DNA of 42,585 nucleotides from Thiohalocapsa halophila. Lineage in GTDB: Bacteria > Pseudomonadota > Gammaproteobacteria > Chromatiales > Chromatiaceae. The position numbers were made by a program, and so were the translations under genes. The stretch covers positions 1 to 42,585 of the forward strand of contig NZ_NRRV01000050.1 of assembly GCF_016583825.1 (NCBI RefSeq), read 5' to 3'. The notes beneath the pieces are model-generated. The model did no database searches. It saw nothing but the letters and a program-made list of their open reading frames with translations, and was not told the origin of the DNA. Positions 7,465 to 15,976 of the stretch are shown here, piece by piece (within the stretch, counting starts at the first letter, position 1; every line of letters begins with the position of its first letter).

Positions 7465-8799
7465 ATGTCCGCAGCCATCGACCCGCCGAGCCGCGCCGGC
7501 CGCAGCGTACCGAGCCGGCGCTTGAGCCGCCTGTGGCACATCGGCCGCGCCACCACCGACCTCGCCGCCGGCGTCGGCGTGCGCGGCATGATGGAGCTGG
7601 CTCGCTCGCGCCGCAGCGGCGAGGTGGCGCGTATCCAGTTGAGCCCGGAGGCCACCAAGCGCTTCACCGATCGGCTCGCGCGTATGCGCGGCGCCGTCAT
7701 GAAGATGGGCCAGCTCATGTCCATGGACGGCACTGAGATGTTCACACCGGAGGCGGCGGAGATCATGGCCGAGCTGCGCGACCGCGCCGAGCCCATGCCC
7801 ATGAGCCAGCTGAACAAAATCCTGGAGAGCGAATGGGGCCGGGACTGGCGCAAGGCCTTCCGGCGCTTCGAGTTCCAGCCCATGGCCGCCGCCAGTATCG
7901 GGCAGGTGCACCGCGCCGAGACCAAGGACGGCCGCCGGGTCGCGCTGAAGATCCAGTTTCCAGGCGTGCGCGAGAGCATCGACAGCGATATCGACAATCT
8001 CGGCTTCTTCGCCCGCAACCTCGGCATGGTGCCCAAGGGCATGGACATCGGCCCGCTGTTGGAAGAGGCCCGTGTGCAGCTCCACCAGGAGGCCGACTAC
8101 GAGGCCGAGGCGGCGTCGATGATGCGCTATCGCGCGCTGGTGGGGGACGACGCGGATTTCTTCGTGCCCGCCGTGCACGACGACCTGAGCACCGACCGCA
8201 TCCTGGCCATGGACTTCGCCGACGGCGTGTCCATCGACCACCTGGCCGAGTCAAGCTACAGCCGGGCCGAGCGCGACCGCGCCGCCAGCCTGCTGGTGCG
8301 GCTGATGATTCGCGAGCTGTTCGACTTCGGCCTCGCGCAGACCGACCCGAACTTCGGTAATTATCTCTACGACGCCCAGAGCAAGCGTGTGGTGCTCCTC
8401 GACTTCGGCGCCGCGCTGCCGGTGCCCGGCGAGATCGCCGAGCAATACCGGGCGTTGGCCCATGCCGCGCTGGCGGACGACGAGGCGGGCCTGCGCCAGG
8501 CCGCCATGGCGCTCGGGCTCATGGCCCCGGATGTCGACACCGCGACGGCCAAGGCCCTGGTGGAGATGATCCGTGTGTCCTCCGAGGTGCTGAGGCCCGG
8601 CATCTACGACTTCGGCAGCTCGGATCTGTTCGAGCGCCTGTACGTCAAGGGGCGGGACATGTACATGGACGAGGCCTTCACCCATCTGCCCGAGCCCATC
8701 ACCATGTTCCTGCAGCGCAAGTTCGCCGGCATGTTCATGCTCTGCCGCCGGCTGCGCGCCCGCGTGGACCTGCGCGGCATGCTCGACCCTTACCTCTGA
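7465..8799 (+). CDS. ABC1/AarF (UbiB-like) atypical kinase
   Basis: A 444-residue member of the ABC1/AarF/UbiB atypical kinase-like family, often tied to quinone or other isoprenoid lipid metabolism. Family landmarks are the KxGQ motif (MKMGQLMSM), the Ala-rich loop with AAASIGQVHRA, the Lys of VALKIQFPGV, the E-x-D-Y element (HQEADYEAE), the catalytic-loop equivalent QTDPNFGNYLYD and the metal-binding DFGA. The catalytic loop has Gln-Thr where UbiB has His-Ala, which marks a distinct subgroup. An AGGAG ribosome binding site about 8 bases upstream supports the ATG at 7465. I see no C-terminal membrane anchor like that of UbiB. The gene stands alone, divergent from rsmA. The substrate is unknown. 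Confidence 0.88.
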   Translation: MSAAIDPPSRAGRSVPSRRLSRLWHIGRATTDLAAGVGVRGMMELARSRRSGEVARIQLSPEATKRFTDRLARMRGAVMKMGQLMSMDGTEMFTPEAAEIMAELRDRAEPMPMSQLNKILESEWGRDWRKAFRRFEFQPMAAASIGQVHRAETKDGRRVALKIQFPGVRESIDSDIDNLGFFARNLGMVPKGMDIGPLLEEARVQLHQEADYEAEAASMMRYRALVGDDADFFVPAVHDDLSTDRILAMDFADGVSIDHLAESSYSRAERDRAASLLVRLMIRELFDFGLAQTDPNFGNYLYDAQSKRVVLLDFGAALPVPGEIAEQYRALAHAALADDEAGLRQAAMALGLMAPDVDTATAKALVEMIRVSSEVLRPGIYDFGSSDLFERLYVKGRDMYMDEAFTHLPEPITMFLQRKFAGMFMLCRRLRARVDLRGMLDPYL

Positions 8800-8806
8800 C
8801 TGGAGC

Positions 8807-8823
8807 GCCGGCTTTCAGCCGGC
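8807..8823. other. Short hairpin after the ABC1-kinase gene
   Basis: A perfect 7-bp inverted repeat (GCCGGCT/AGCCGGC, loop TTC) lies 8 bases after the stop codon. It lacks a T-run, so it would be at best a weak terminator or an mRNA 3'-end stabiliser. The following bases up to 9039 contain no recognisable gene. Confidence 0.4.
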
Positions 8824-9039
8824 TCCGCGCGGCGGTCCCGTCAGCGTCAGACGACTTCGATACCGATTTCGCTGCGGCATCAAGGTGGCTTACGCCAAAC
8901 CGCGGGCGCACGAGAACGCTACCGAGGCTGACGCCGCGAGCCGAGGTTGGCATCATCACGGCGAGGACTGCGGAGCGCAATCGATGGCTTCCGCGGTCCC
9001 CGCATCGGCGATCAACCATGAGCCGGAGGCCCGCGCCAC

Positions 9040-9633
9040 ATGACCGCTGCGACCGTAACACCTGTCCGACCTTCTACGCTGGGCCGAGCGCATAGGGTGT
9101 CCTTGTCCGAATATCACCGCATGGGCGAGGCTGGCATCCTCGGCCCCGGCTTGCGCACGGAGCTGATTGACGGGGAGGTCATCGAAATGCCACCGATCGG
9201 ACATCCACACGCCGGAACGGTGGACCTCCTCGCCAACCGCTTGGGGGGAGTCGTGAGCAAGCGGGCCTTGCTTCGGGTGCAAGGGCCGATCTGGCTTGAC
9301 GACTACAGCGAGCCGCTGCCCGACATCGCCCTGCTGCGGCCCCGTGCGGACTATTATCGCGGCGCCCACCCCGGTCCGGCCGATGTCTTGCTGGTGATCG
9401 AGGTCGCCGACAGCAGCCTCAGCTATGATCGAGAGGTCAAGCTGCCGCGCTATGCCTTGGCAGCGGTCCCCGAAGTCTGGCTAGTGGATTTGTCCGGCCG
9501 GCGGCTGCTCATACACCGACGGCCCGAGGGCGGTCGCTGGAGCGATGTCGAGACGGTTGCTGACCTCGTGGCAGTGCCGGTGCCGTTAGCCGACGGTCAG
9601 CCGGCCTTGATCGACTTGACGGATTTGGTCTAG
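9040..9633 (+). CDS. Uma2-family (DUF820) putative restriction-like endonuclease
   Basis: A 197-residue protein of the Uma2/DUF820 family, which has a PD-(D/E)XK nuclease fold. The family is very common in cyanobacteria and in some other bacteria, and its biological role is not established. The N-terminal part carries the usual (Y/H)xxMGEAGIL and ELIDGEVIEMPPIG segments. The candidate metal-binding residues are the Asp in EPLPDIALLRP and the Glu in LLVIEVADSS, followed by a conserved YDREVKLPRYA helix with its Lys. Length matches intact members. It has no obvious operon partner. Uma2 genes are often mobile or multi-copy, but nothing in the flanks proves transfer here. Confidence 0.85.
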   Translation: MTAATVTPVRPSTLGRAHRVSLSEYHRMGEAGILGPGLRTELIDGEVIEMPPIGHPHAGTVDLLANRLGGVVSKRALLRVQGPIWLDDYSEPLPDIALLRPRADYYRGAHPGPADVLLVIEVADSSLSYDREVKLPRYALAAVPEVWLVDLSGRRLLIHRRPEGGRWSDVETVADLVAVPVPLADGQPALIDLTDLV

Positions 9634-9700
9634 CGCGTCCGTGGCATAAGGCCTAGGCCGCCCAGTCTCTTGCGGGAGTGCTGCGCGCAGGTGGGCGTAC

Positions 9701-10177
9701 CTACTCCAACCCCAGAATCAACGCCCACTGCGCATCGGTGACGGGCATGATGGACAGCCGGTTGCCGCGGCGCACCAGCGGGAAGTCCGCCAGCGGGCCG
9801 TCCGGGTCATTGGCCGCGATCTCTTTTAGCTCCGCGAGCGAGATGGTGCGCTTGGTGTGGCGGACATACTTGAGGTCCACCATGTACCAGCGCGGGTTGT
9901 CCGGATCGCTCTTGGGGTCGTAGTACTTGGCGTTCGGGTCGAAGGCGGTGTGGTCGGGGTAGGCTTCGCGCACCACCTCGGCGATGCCGACGATGCCGGG
10001 CTCCTTGGTGTTGGAGTGGTAGAAGAAGACCGTGTCGCCCGCCTTCATCTCGTCGCGCATCATGTTGCGGGCCTGGTAGTTGCGCACGCCGTCCCAGGGC
10101 TCGGTTTGGTCCGGGCGGGCGGCGAGGTCGTCGATGCCAAAGGCATCGGGCTCGGATTTCATCAGCCAGTGGGCCAT
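9701..10177 (-). CDS. EVE-domain protein (thymocyte nuclear protein 1-like)
   Basis: A 158-residue single-domain EVE protein. The EVE fold is related to PUA and YTH domains and is thought to bind modified bases in RNA or DNA. Motifs are the N-terminal HWLMKSEPDAFG, the WDGVRNYQARN segment, GDTVFFYHSNTKEPGIVGIAEV, and the aromatic RWYMVDLKYV strand; these line the nucleotide pocket in known members. It starts at an ATG and is intact. It diverges from the Gly/Tyr-rich secreted protein gene. No restriction or 5-formyltetrahydrofolate cyclo-ligase gene is beside it, so its role (translation quality or modified-DNA sensing) cannot be assigned from context. Confidence 0.92.
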   Translation of the reverse strand: MAHWLMKSEPDAFGIDDLAARPDQTEPWDGVRNYQARNMMRDEMKAGDTVFFYHSNTKEPGIVGIAEVVREAYPDHTAFDPNAKYYDPKSDPDNPRWYMVDLKYVRHTKRTISLAELKEIAANDPDGPLADFPLVRRGNRLSIMPVTDAQWALILGLE

Positions 10178-10304
10178 GGCGGGTCTGTCTCCTTTGATGC
10201 TTGGTGGGCCGGGTGGTCCTGCTGGACCCGAGTCGCGTCAGGCCACGGATGGTAAACGACTGTCGGGCGGTGTCGAAATCGCCGAAGCGCCGAGCGTTCT
10301 TCCC

Positions 10305-10310
10305 TATACT
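10305..10310 (+). promoter_or_regulatory. Candidate -10 element (TATACT)
   Basis: A good -10 hexamer stands about 110 bases upstream of the low-complexity secreted protein gene. No convincing -35 hexamer lies 16-18 bases further upstream, so this is tentative. Confidence 0.25.
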
Positions 10311-10420
10311 CGACGGGTCGCGGCGCAGCGGGACCGAGCCAGGTGCAGAGACAGGCTCCCGGGTGACTCGGTTTCGTGCGCCCTGGCTTGGTTTCCAGGA
10401 CACGACAGGAGACAGCAGTC

Positions 10421-11107
10421 ATGCATACCAAACCGGCCATTGCCGCCGCCGTAGCGGCCCTCATCGGCACCGGGGTCGGCGCCGGCAGCGCGCAAGCACT
10501 GGACTTCGGCGAAATGATGAACCCCTCCAAGTGGTTCGGCATGGGAAAAGAAGAGCGGCCGCCGCAGCAGCCCATGCCGCCGCAGCTCTATCCCAGCCCG
10601 CCGCAGCAGCCCAACGCCCAGCCTGCGCAGGCGCAGGCGGCACCACAGCAGCAGGCGCCGCAGGCCCCGCCGCAGCAGGCTCCATCGCAGCCCGCCCCAC
10701 CGCAGTCGGCCCAACCGCAGGCGTCGGCATCCCAGCAGCCCGGACAGATGCCGCCCCGGATGCAGGGCCAGGCGCCGGCCCAGCCCCAGACCCAGCCCCA
10801 GCCCGGCCAGCAGATGCCGCAGGGCTATGCGCCCGGGCCGGCACCTGGCTATGGCGCTGCGCCTGGCTATCCGCAGGCGCCCGGCTATGCACCCGGCTAT
10901 GGCGGCCCACAGGGTTATGGCGGCGGCTATCCGCCGCCGGGGTACGGGCCGATGCCCGGTGGTTATGCGCCCTATGGGCCGGGTGGCGGCTACCCGCCGG
11001 CGTATGGACCGGGCTACGGACCTCCGGCCGAGGAGGGCAACGGTGGCTTCAACCCAATGAACATGATGCGCGCCCCCATGCGCATGATGGGCGGGGACCA
11101 GGAGTAA
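10421..11107 (+). CDS. Secreted Pro/Gln- and Gly/Tyr/Pro-rich low-complexity protein
   Basis: A 228-residue protein beginning with an Ala-rich signal peptide that ends near AGSAQA-LDFGE. The mature part has a short MMNPSKWFGMG segment and a Pro/Gln/Ala-rich stretch (about residues 45-145). A Gly/Tyr/Pro-rich repeat region (about 145-205) with PGYG and GYPP units follows, and then a Met-rich tail (NPMNMMRAP, MRMMGG). An AGGAG site just upstream supports the ATG. Composition resembles extracytoplasmic structural proteins, including the Gly/Tyr-rich sulfur globule envelope proteins of purple sulfur bacteria, but this is a compositional likeness only. I see no catalytic domain. It is monocistronic or co-transcribed with the small gene downstream. 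Confidence 0.8.
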   Translation: MHTKPAIAAAVAALIGTGVGAGSAQALDFGEMMNPSKWFGMGKEERPPQQPMPPQLYPSPPQQPNAQPAQAQAAPQQQAPQAPPQQAPSQPAPPQSAQPQASASQQPGQMPPRMQGQAPAQPQTQPQPGQQMPQGYAPGPAPGYGAAPGYPQAPGYAPGYGGPQGYGGGYPPPGYGPMPGGYAPYGPGGGYPPAYGPGYGPPAEEGNGGFNPMNMMRAPMRMMGGDQE

Positions 11108-11228
11108 GGCCGCCCGCCGCGGCGCCGGGCCTGCGGGAAGCCGCATTTGTGCCCGGCGCCGGTGCGACCCATCTCCGGCGCATCGCTCAAGACTTTTGCT
11201 CACCCTCGCTGCCGGAGAGTCACCCGCC

Positions 11229-11585
11229 ATGGAGCAACGCCCCAGCATCAAGACCGCGCTGCCGAAGCATCGCTACGACATCAGCGACTACAGCGCCACT
11301 GTGCTCGGCGACATCGATACCGACGATCCCCATCCCTACCGCTGGATCATGGCCCTGGTGCCCATGGGCAGCCAGGAGCCGTCGCTCTATATCTGCGCCC
11401 AGCGTGCAGCGCCGGAGCGCGCCAGCATGGGCGACTATGATCTGCGGGTGGTCTCCGAGGCGCTGACCGACGTGGTGGACACCGCCGATCGCTGGGGAGA
11501 TCTGGAGATCTTTACCGAGCAGGCCCTGGATCTCGCCTGCCAGGTGCTGGGCCTGAAGCAGGAGATGGTGATCAAGCTGATGTGA
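11229..11585 (+). CDS. Small cytoplasmic protein of unknown function
   Basis: A 118-residue protein with no signal peptide or membrane segment. It has an acidic N-terminal part (DISDYSATVLGDIDTDD) followed by PYRWIMALVPMG and a C-terminal helical segment ending LKQEMVIKLM. A GGAGAG motif about 10 bases upstream supports the ATG at 11229. Codon use is like that of the neighbours, and the frame ends 38 bases before the convergent coiled-coil membrane protein gene, so I take it as real. I do not recognise the family. Confidence 0.65.
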   Translation: MEQRPSIKTALPKHRYDISDYSATVLGDIDTDDPHPYRWIMALVPMGSQEPSLYICAQRAAPERASMGDYDLRVVSEALTDVVDTADRWGDLEIFTEQALDLACQVLGLKQEMVIKLM

Positions 11586-11622
11586 GCGGCCGCCTGCGGC
11601 AGGGGCAGCGACAGGTGCGGGC

Positions 11623-14067
11623 TCAGGACCCGCGCGAGAGCAGCAGCGTGTCCAGGGTGCCGCGGTATTGCTCCACCCGGGCGCTGACGCCGGCGAGCTC
11701 CTGCTCCATGGCGGCGATGCCCCCCGACAGGTCGTCCGCCGCGGCCTTGGCGCCGTCGCGCTCGGCCTTGGCGATTTCTTGGCGCCGGTGCAGCGCCGCC
11801 AGCTCGCGCTCCAATTGCTTGAGCTCCCGCGTCGCTCGCCGCCGTCGGCGCGCGGGGGTGTCGCCGGCGAAGGGTAGGCCGCCACCGGACTGGGGCTCGC
11901 CGCGCGCATCCACCAGCACGCGCAGCGCCCCTTCCCGGGCCTTGAGCTCCTGCTCGCGCAGGCCGAGCTCCTCCACTTCCGCATCCAGCGCCGCCGCGCG
12001 GTCGGCGCGCTCGCTGCGCCGCGTCCTGAGGTTGGCGAGCTCCCCGCGCAGCCGTGCCTCTGCCTCGCGCTCCTGCTCCAGCAGGCTGCGGGTCTCCCGG
12101 GCGCGGACCTCGCGGGCGGCGGCTTCGCGCTCGGCGCGCTCGGCGTCGGCGCGCTGGGCGAGCTCACGCTCCTTGAGCCGGCGGTGGTCGTCCAAGGCCA
12201 TCTGCTTGCGTTTGGACTGATCCCGTGCGCGCTGCTCCTCCAGCTCGAATTCGCGTCGGCGCAGGTCCAGCTCCGCCTGCGCGGCGGCGCGCTCCTGCTC
12301 CCAAGCGGCGCGCTTCTGGGCCAGCTCCTCGTCCAGGCGCTTGCGCTCGGTCTCGGCGCGCCGCTCCATCTCGGCGAGGGCGGTCGCGTGCGCCTTGCGG
12401 GCCTCGGCGCGCTTGTGCTCGAGCTGCTCCAGCTCGGCATCCGTCTGCGCGGACAGGCGCCGCTGCGACTCGCGGGCCTGCATTGCGAGCTCCTGCTCGC
12501 GGGCGGCGAGCTCCGCCTCCTGGCGCCGGCGCTCCAGGCGCAGCCGGGCGTCGATGTCGTCCCGCCGGCGCTCGAGCAGCTCCGACTCGTAGTGACTGTC
12601 CGCCAGCAGGCGCTGGAGCCGCGCCCGGGCGGCATGCACGGACTGGAAGCGGGTTGCATAGCCTTCGGGGTCGCGCTCCCAGCGCTCCCACAGGCGCGCG
12701 AAGTCCGTGGGCGAGAGGCGGCGCACCGGATCGGCGTATTGATCGAAGCCCGGGATATGGTCGAGCCCGCCGCCCAGGTACTTGCGATAATGCAGCTGCA
12801 CGTCCTCGCTGTAGTAGGCGTGCACCGCCGGCGGCTCGAAGAGCTTCAGCGCCAAGAGCGCGAAGAAGAGAATGCCCAGCGCCGCCTGGGCGAAGCCCTC
12901 GACGGTCTCGAAGTGCGGCACGCCGGCCTCGGCCGGGCCGCTCTTGAGGTCCGCCAGCGCCTTGGATTGGGCTGCAAACGTGAGCTTGGGCGGTACCGCC
13001 GGCGGCTGCTCCGCCTCCACCTCGGCGGTGATGCGCTCCAGCAGGGCGGCTTGCTCCCGGCGGACGCTTTGTAGGGCGTCGGTGCGCTCGCCGAGGCGCT
13101 GGGTGAGCTCGGCGATGCTGGCCTCGACGCCGGCGAGGCGCTCCTCGCGCTGGGCTTGGATCTCGGCGAGCTGCTCTTCCAGCAGGGTGGCGCGCTCGTC
13201 CCATTTGCGGGCCTCCGGGCCGTAGCCCTCGGGGCGCCCTTCGCGGCCGAGGACCTCGTCGCCGACGCGCTCGCGGGCGGCGGCGAGGTCGCGGGTCAGC
13301 ACCTCGATCTGGGGCGCGAACTCCGCCTCGATGCGCTCGCGGCGCTCGCGCTCGGCGGCGAGGGACGCCTCCAGACGGGCGATGTCGGCCTCCAGCGCCT
13401 GCACCCGCCCGAGCAGGCCCTGATCGCGCTGCTCGGCGCGGGCGCGCACCTGCTCGCGCAGGGTCGCGTCGCGCTGCTCGTAGTAGCGCTCCACCTGCGC
13501 CTGGTGCCAGGCGGCGATGTCGTCGGCGCGGATCAGCTTCTCGATGAAGGGCGCCGTGACATAGAGCGAGATGGCGACGATGGCGATGCGCACGGCGATG
13601 CCGACATACCAGCGCACCACCGGGCCGATGCCGCCGCGCTCGTCCATGGCGTGCCGGCGCCGGCGGGCGAAGGACGGGCGCTCGGACATAATCAGCGAGG
13701 CGTCCACGATCCAGACGACGGCGAACAGTAGCGCGAACATGAACACCGCCACCGGCAGCCGCAGCCAGGGCGCGGCGGAGGGCACCAGCGAGGCGCCGAC
13801 GGCGCCCCAGACGAAGCCCTCGATGCTGGCCATGAGCAGAATCACCACCCAGGCCGAGCCCAGCCAGACGCCCGCGGCGGGGGTCAGCAGGCTGCGGCCG
13901 TAGGGGCGCAGCGTGAAGATGTCGAAGAGCGAGGGCCGGCGCGGGAAGCCGGTGTCCTCGGCGACGCTGGTGTCCGTGTCGCGCCGGGCGCTGCGCCCCG
14001 ATCCGAGCCGCGGCAGGGCGTCTCGCAGCGAGGCGAGCAGCCGGCGTCCTTGGGCGTTGGGGCCCAT
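11623..14067 (-). CDS. DUF4407-like membrane protein with long coiled coil
   Basis: An 814-residue protein. Three membrane segments lie near residues 62-92, 101-126 and 150-174. The third ends in APFIEKLIRADDI, and a fourth segment at about 391-410 is followed by LKLFEPPAVHAYYS. This arrangement matches DUF4407 proteins, where a similar Pro-Glu segment follows the third helix and a Lys-x-(L/F)-x-x-P segment follows the fourth. Between and after these run long Arg/Glu/Ala-rich coiled coils (about 185-350 and 480-760). The function of DUF4407 is not known; the architecture suggests an inner-membrane scaffold. It begins 3 bases after the hisG stop, so the two are translationally linked. An alternative is an unrelated TolA-like structural protein. 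Confidence 0.75.
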   Translation of the reverse strand: MGPNAQGRRLLASLRDALPRLGSGRSARRDTDTSVAEDTGFPRRPSLFDIFTLRPYGRSLLTPAAGVWLGSAWVVILLMASIEGFVWGAVGASLVPSAAPWLRLPVAVFMFALLFAVVWIVDASLIMSERPSFARRRRHAMDERGGIGPVVRWYVGIAVRIAIVAISLYVTAPFIEKLIRADDIAAWHQAQVERYYEQRDATLREQVRARAEQRDQGLLGRVQALEADIARLEASLAAERERRERIEAEFAPQIEVLTRDLAAARERVGDEVLGREGRPEGYGPEARKWDERATLLEEQLAEIQAQREERLAGVEASIAELTQRLGERTDALQSVRREQAALLERITAEVEAEQPPAVPPKLTFAAQSKALADLKSGPAEAGVPHFETVEGFAQAALGILFFALLALKLFEPPAVHAYYSEDVQLHYRKYLGGGLDHIPGFDQYADPVRRLSPTDFARLWERWERDPEGYATRFQSVHAARARLQRLLADSHYESELLERRRDDIDARLRLERRRQEAELAAREQELAMQARESQRRLSAQTDAELEQLEHKRAEARKAHATALAEMERRAETERKRLDEELAQKRAAWEQERAAAQAELDLRRREFELEEQRARDQSKRKQMALDDHRRLKERELAQRADAERAEREAAAREVRARETRSLLEQEREAEARLRGELANLRTRRSERADRAAALDAEVEELGLREQELKAREGALRVLVDARGEPQSGGGLPFAGDTPARRRRRATRELKQLERELAALHRRQEIAKAERDGAKAAADDLSGGIAAMEQELAGVSARVEQYRGTLDTLLLSRGS

Positions 14068-14070
14068 GCG

Positions 14071-14943
14071 CTAGACCATCTTGCGCAGCTCGTACTCGAG
14101 GATGCCCTCGGCGCCGGCGGCGGAGAGCTGCGGGATCAGCTCGCGCACGGCGGCGGCATCGACGATGGTTTCTACGGCTAGCCAGTCCTTGTCGTAGAGG
14201 TGGCTCACGGTCGGCGCGTGCAGGCTTGGCAGCAGGGCGACCACTTCGTCCAGCTTCGCCGCCGGCACATTGCACTTGAGCGCCACCTTGTGCCGGGCCA
14301 CCAGCGCCGCCTTGAGCATGAGCGCGATCTGCTCGATGCGGGCGCGCCGCTCGGGGTCCGCCAGCGCGGCGTGGTTGGCGATGAGCCGGGTGTCGGTGAC
14401 CAGCAGATCGGCGACGATGCGCAGCCCATGGGCGCGGATGGTGCTGCCCGTCTCGGTGATCTCCACCACGGCATCGACGAGTCCTTCCACGGCCTTGGCC
14501 TCGGTGGCGCCCCAGGAGAACTCCACCTCCGCGTCGATCCCGCGCTCGGCGAGGAAGCGGCGCGTGAAGCCCACCAGCTCCGTGGCGACCTTGCAGCCGG
14601 CGAGATCCTCGACGCGCTGGACGGGCGAGTGCTCGGGCACCACCAGCACCCAGCGGCTCGGCCGGTTGGACGCCTTGGAATAGGTGAGGGTGCAGACCTC
14701 GGCGACGTCGGCCTGACTCTCTAGCATCCAGTCCAGGCCGGTCAGCCCGAGGTCCAGGGTGCCGCGCTCCACGTAGCGCGCCATCTCCTGGGCGCGCACT
14801 AGGGCGCAGCGGATGTTCGGGTCATCGATGTCCGGGTAATAGTTGCGCGTGTGCGGCGTGATGCGCCAGCCCGCCTGCGCGAAGAGCTGAATGCTGGCCT
14901 GCTCCAGGCTGCCCTTGGGGATACCGAGCTTCAATGGGGTCAT
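14071..14943 (-). CDS. hisG: ATP phosphoribosyltransferase, long form (HisG)
   Basis: A 290-residue HisG that joins ATP and PRPP in the first step of histidine biosynthesis. The N-terminal LGIPKGSLEQASIQLFAQAGW, the DLGLTGLDWM segment and the PRPP-binding loop VVEITETGSTIRAHGL are clear. The C-terminal domain of about 80 residues (ALVARHKVALKCNVPAAKLD onward) is the ACT-like regulatory domain of the long hexameric form, which is usually feedback-inhibited by histidine. The ATG at 14943 is chosen; upstream in-frame sequence is not family-like. Unusually, no other his gene is adjacent. The downstream neighbour, 3 bases away, is a large DUF4407-like membrane protein. Confidence 0.95.
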   Translation of the reverse strand: MTPLKLGIPKGSLEQASIQLFAQAGWRITPHTRNYYPDIDDPNIRCALVRAQEMARYVERGTLDLGLTGLDWMLESQADVAEVCTLTYSKASNRPSRWVLVVPEHSPVQRVEDLAGCKVATELVGFTRRFLAERGIDAEVEFSWGATEAKAVEGLVDAVVEITETGSTIRAHGLRIVADLLVTDTRLIANHAALADPERRARIEQIALMLKAALVARHKVALKCNVPAAKLDEVVALLPSLHAPTVSHLYDKDWLAVETIVDAAAVRELIPQLSAAGAEGILEYELRKMV

Positions 14944-15376
14944 GGGCTTGCGGATACGGCGGCTGCTGCCGGCTTGCGGCACTGTCTCCTGTCATTATCG
15001 CCGATCCATCGCCGGCGAGTCGGCCAAAATGCCGACAGGCGTTGGCTTTGATGCAACAGACGGCGCGGTGAAACTTGCCGAAAAGCGACAACCGGACTAG
15101 GCTCACGCTCGGCAGGGTTTTAGCGTACAACGCCAGTGTGCGTGCTGCGAGCGCATCGCGACGCCCGTCCCGCGCTCGCGGGCGGCGCGCCCCGATAGGC
15201 GCAGCCGCCGGTGCAGCCCGCGCGCAAGCTTACGGCGGCCATGGACGGGGCTCGTCCGCCAGCGCCGAGGCGGCTCGCGGCTCGCGCCGTCCCGTCGGCC
15301 AAGACCCTGACCGAGAACCGCGCGGACAGCCGTGACCGCCGCCCATCAGCAGCCTTGGCCGCATGCCCGTCGCAAT
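14944..15376. other. Divergent intergenic region between hisG and the retropepsin operon
   Basis: No gene is recognised in these 433 bases. A weak plus-strand promoter candidate lies around 15077-15105 (TTGCCG, 17 bases, TAGGCT). The right half (about 15140-15370) is extremely GC-rich with many short palindromic GC tracts but no long stem. It probably contains the divergent promoters for hisG and the protease operon. Confidence 0.4.
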
Positions 15377-15976
15377 ATGATGCCCACCCTCCTCGATTCC
15401 GTTGCTTCCTGGTCCGCGGCCGTTGTCGCCGCCGGTCTCTGCCTGTCCACAGCCGCGATGAGCGCCGAGGAGGGGCCCAGCCAGGGGCTTCGCGAGGCGG
15501 GCTGGCTGCAAAGCGTCCGGCTGGAGCCCTATCGCGTGCGGGTCACGGCCAAGCTGGACACGGGCGCGAAGTCCAGTGCCATCCATGCCGTTGACGTGGA
15601 GCGGTTCGAGCGCGCCGGGGTGGAGCGGGTGCGTTTTTCGTTGTTTACGGACCACACCGAGCAGGCGGGCGACAAGCTGACCTACGACCTGCCCATCGAG
15701 GGCGAGGTCCGCATCAAGCGCGCCCCCGGCAAGCCGCCGGAGGAGCGGGTGACGGTGCGGCTCGGCTTCTGTCTGGACGGCGAGCTGATGGACGCCGAGG
15801 TCAGCCTGGACAACCGCGCCAACCTGAACTACCCGGTGCTGCTGGGGCGCGAGTTCCTGCGCGAGCATTTTCTCGTCAACTCGGCGGAGACCTTCCTCCT
15901 GCCCTATGACTGCCCGTCTGCCAAGTCCAGGGACAAGGCGTCGGACGTCGATGCGAAGGGTAAGGACGCCGACTGA
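15377..15976 (+). CDS. Retropepsin-like aspartic protease (putative ATP-dependent zinc protease family)
   Basis: A 199-residue exported or membrane-anchored protein. Residues 1-30 form a signal sequence. The mature part contains the retropepsin motif KLDTGAKSSAIHA (Asp at about 61) and later a NYPVLLGREFL segment, both typical of the RimK-associated retropepsin-like family often annotated as ATP-dependent zinc protease; the latter name is probably a misnomer. A single Asp motif per chain implies a homodimer. Two adjacent ATGs (15377 and 15380) are possible starts. Its stop overlaps the next start as TGATG, so it is translationally coupled to the inactive transglutaminase/membrane protein. The Lys/Asp-rich tail after LLPYDC looks disordered. 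Confidence 0.88.
   Translation: MMPTLLDSVASWSAAVVAAGLCLSTAAMSAEEGPSQGLREAGWLQSVRLEPYRVRVTAKLDTGAKSSAIHAVDVERFERAGVERVRFSLFTDHTEQAGDKLTYDLPIEGEVRIKRAPGKPPEERVTVRLGFCLDGELMDAEVSLDNRANLNYPVLLGREFLREHFLVNSAETFLLPYDCPSAKSRDKASDVDAKGKDAD

Noticed and set aside
10178..10420. 6S RNA or another structured RNA near the EVE-domain gene
   Set aside because: I looked because such genes can lie near 6S RNA in gammaproteobacteria, but saw neither the long closing stem nor the central bubble.
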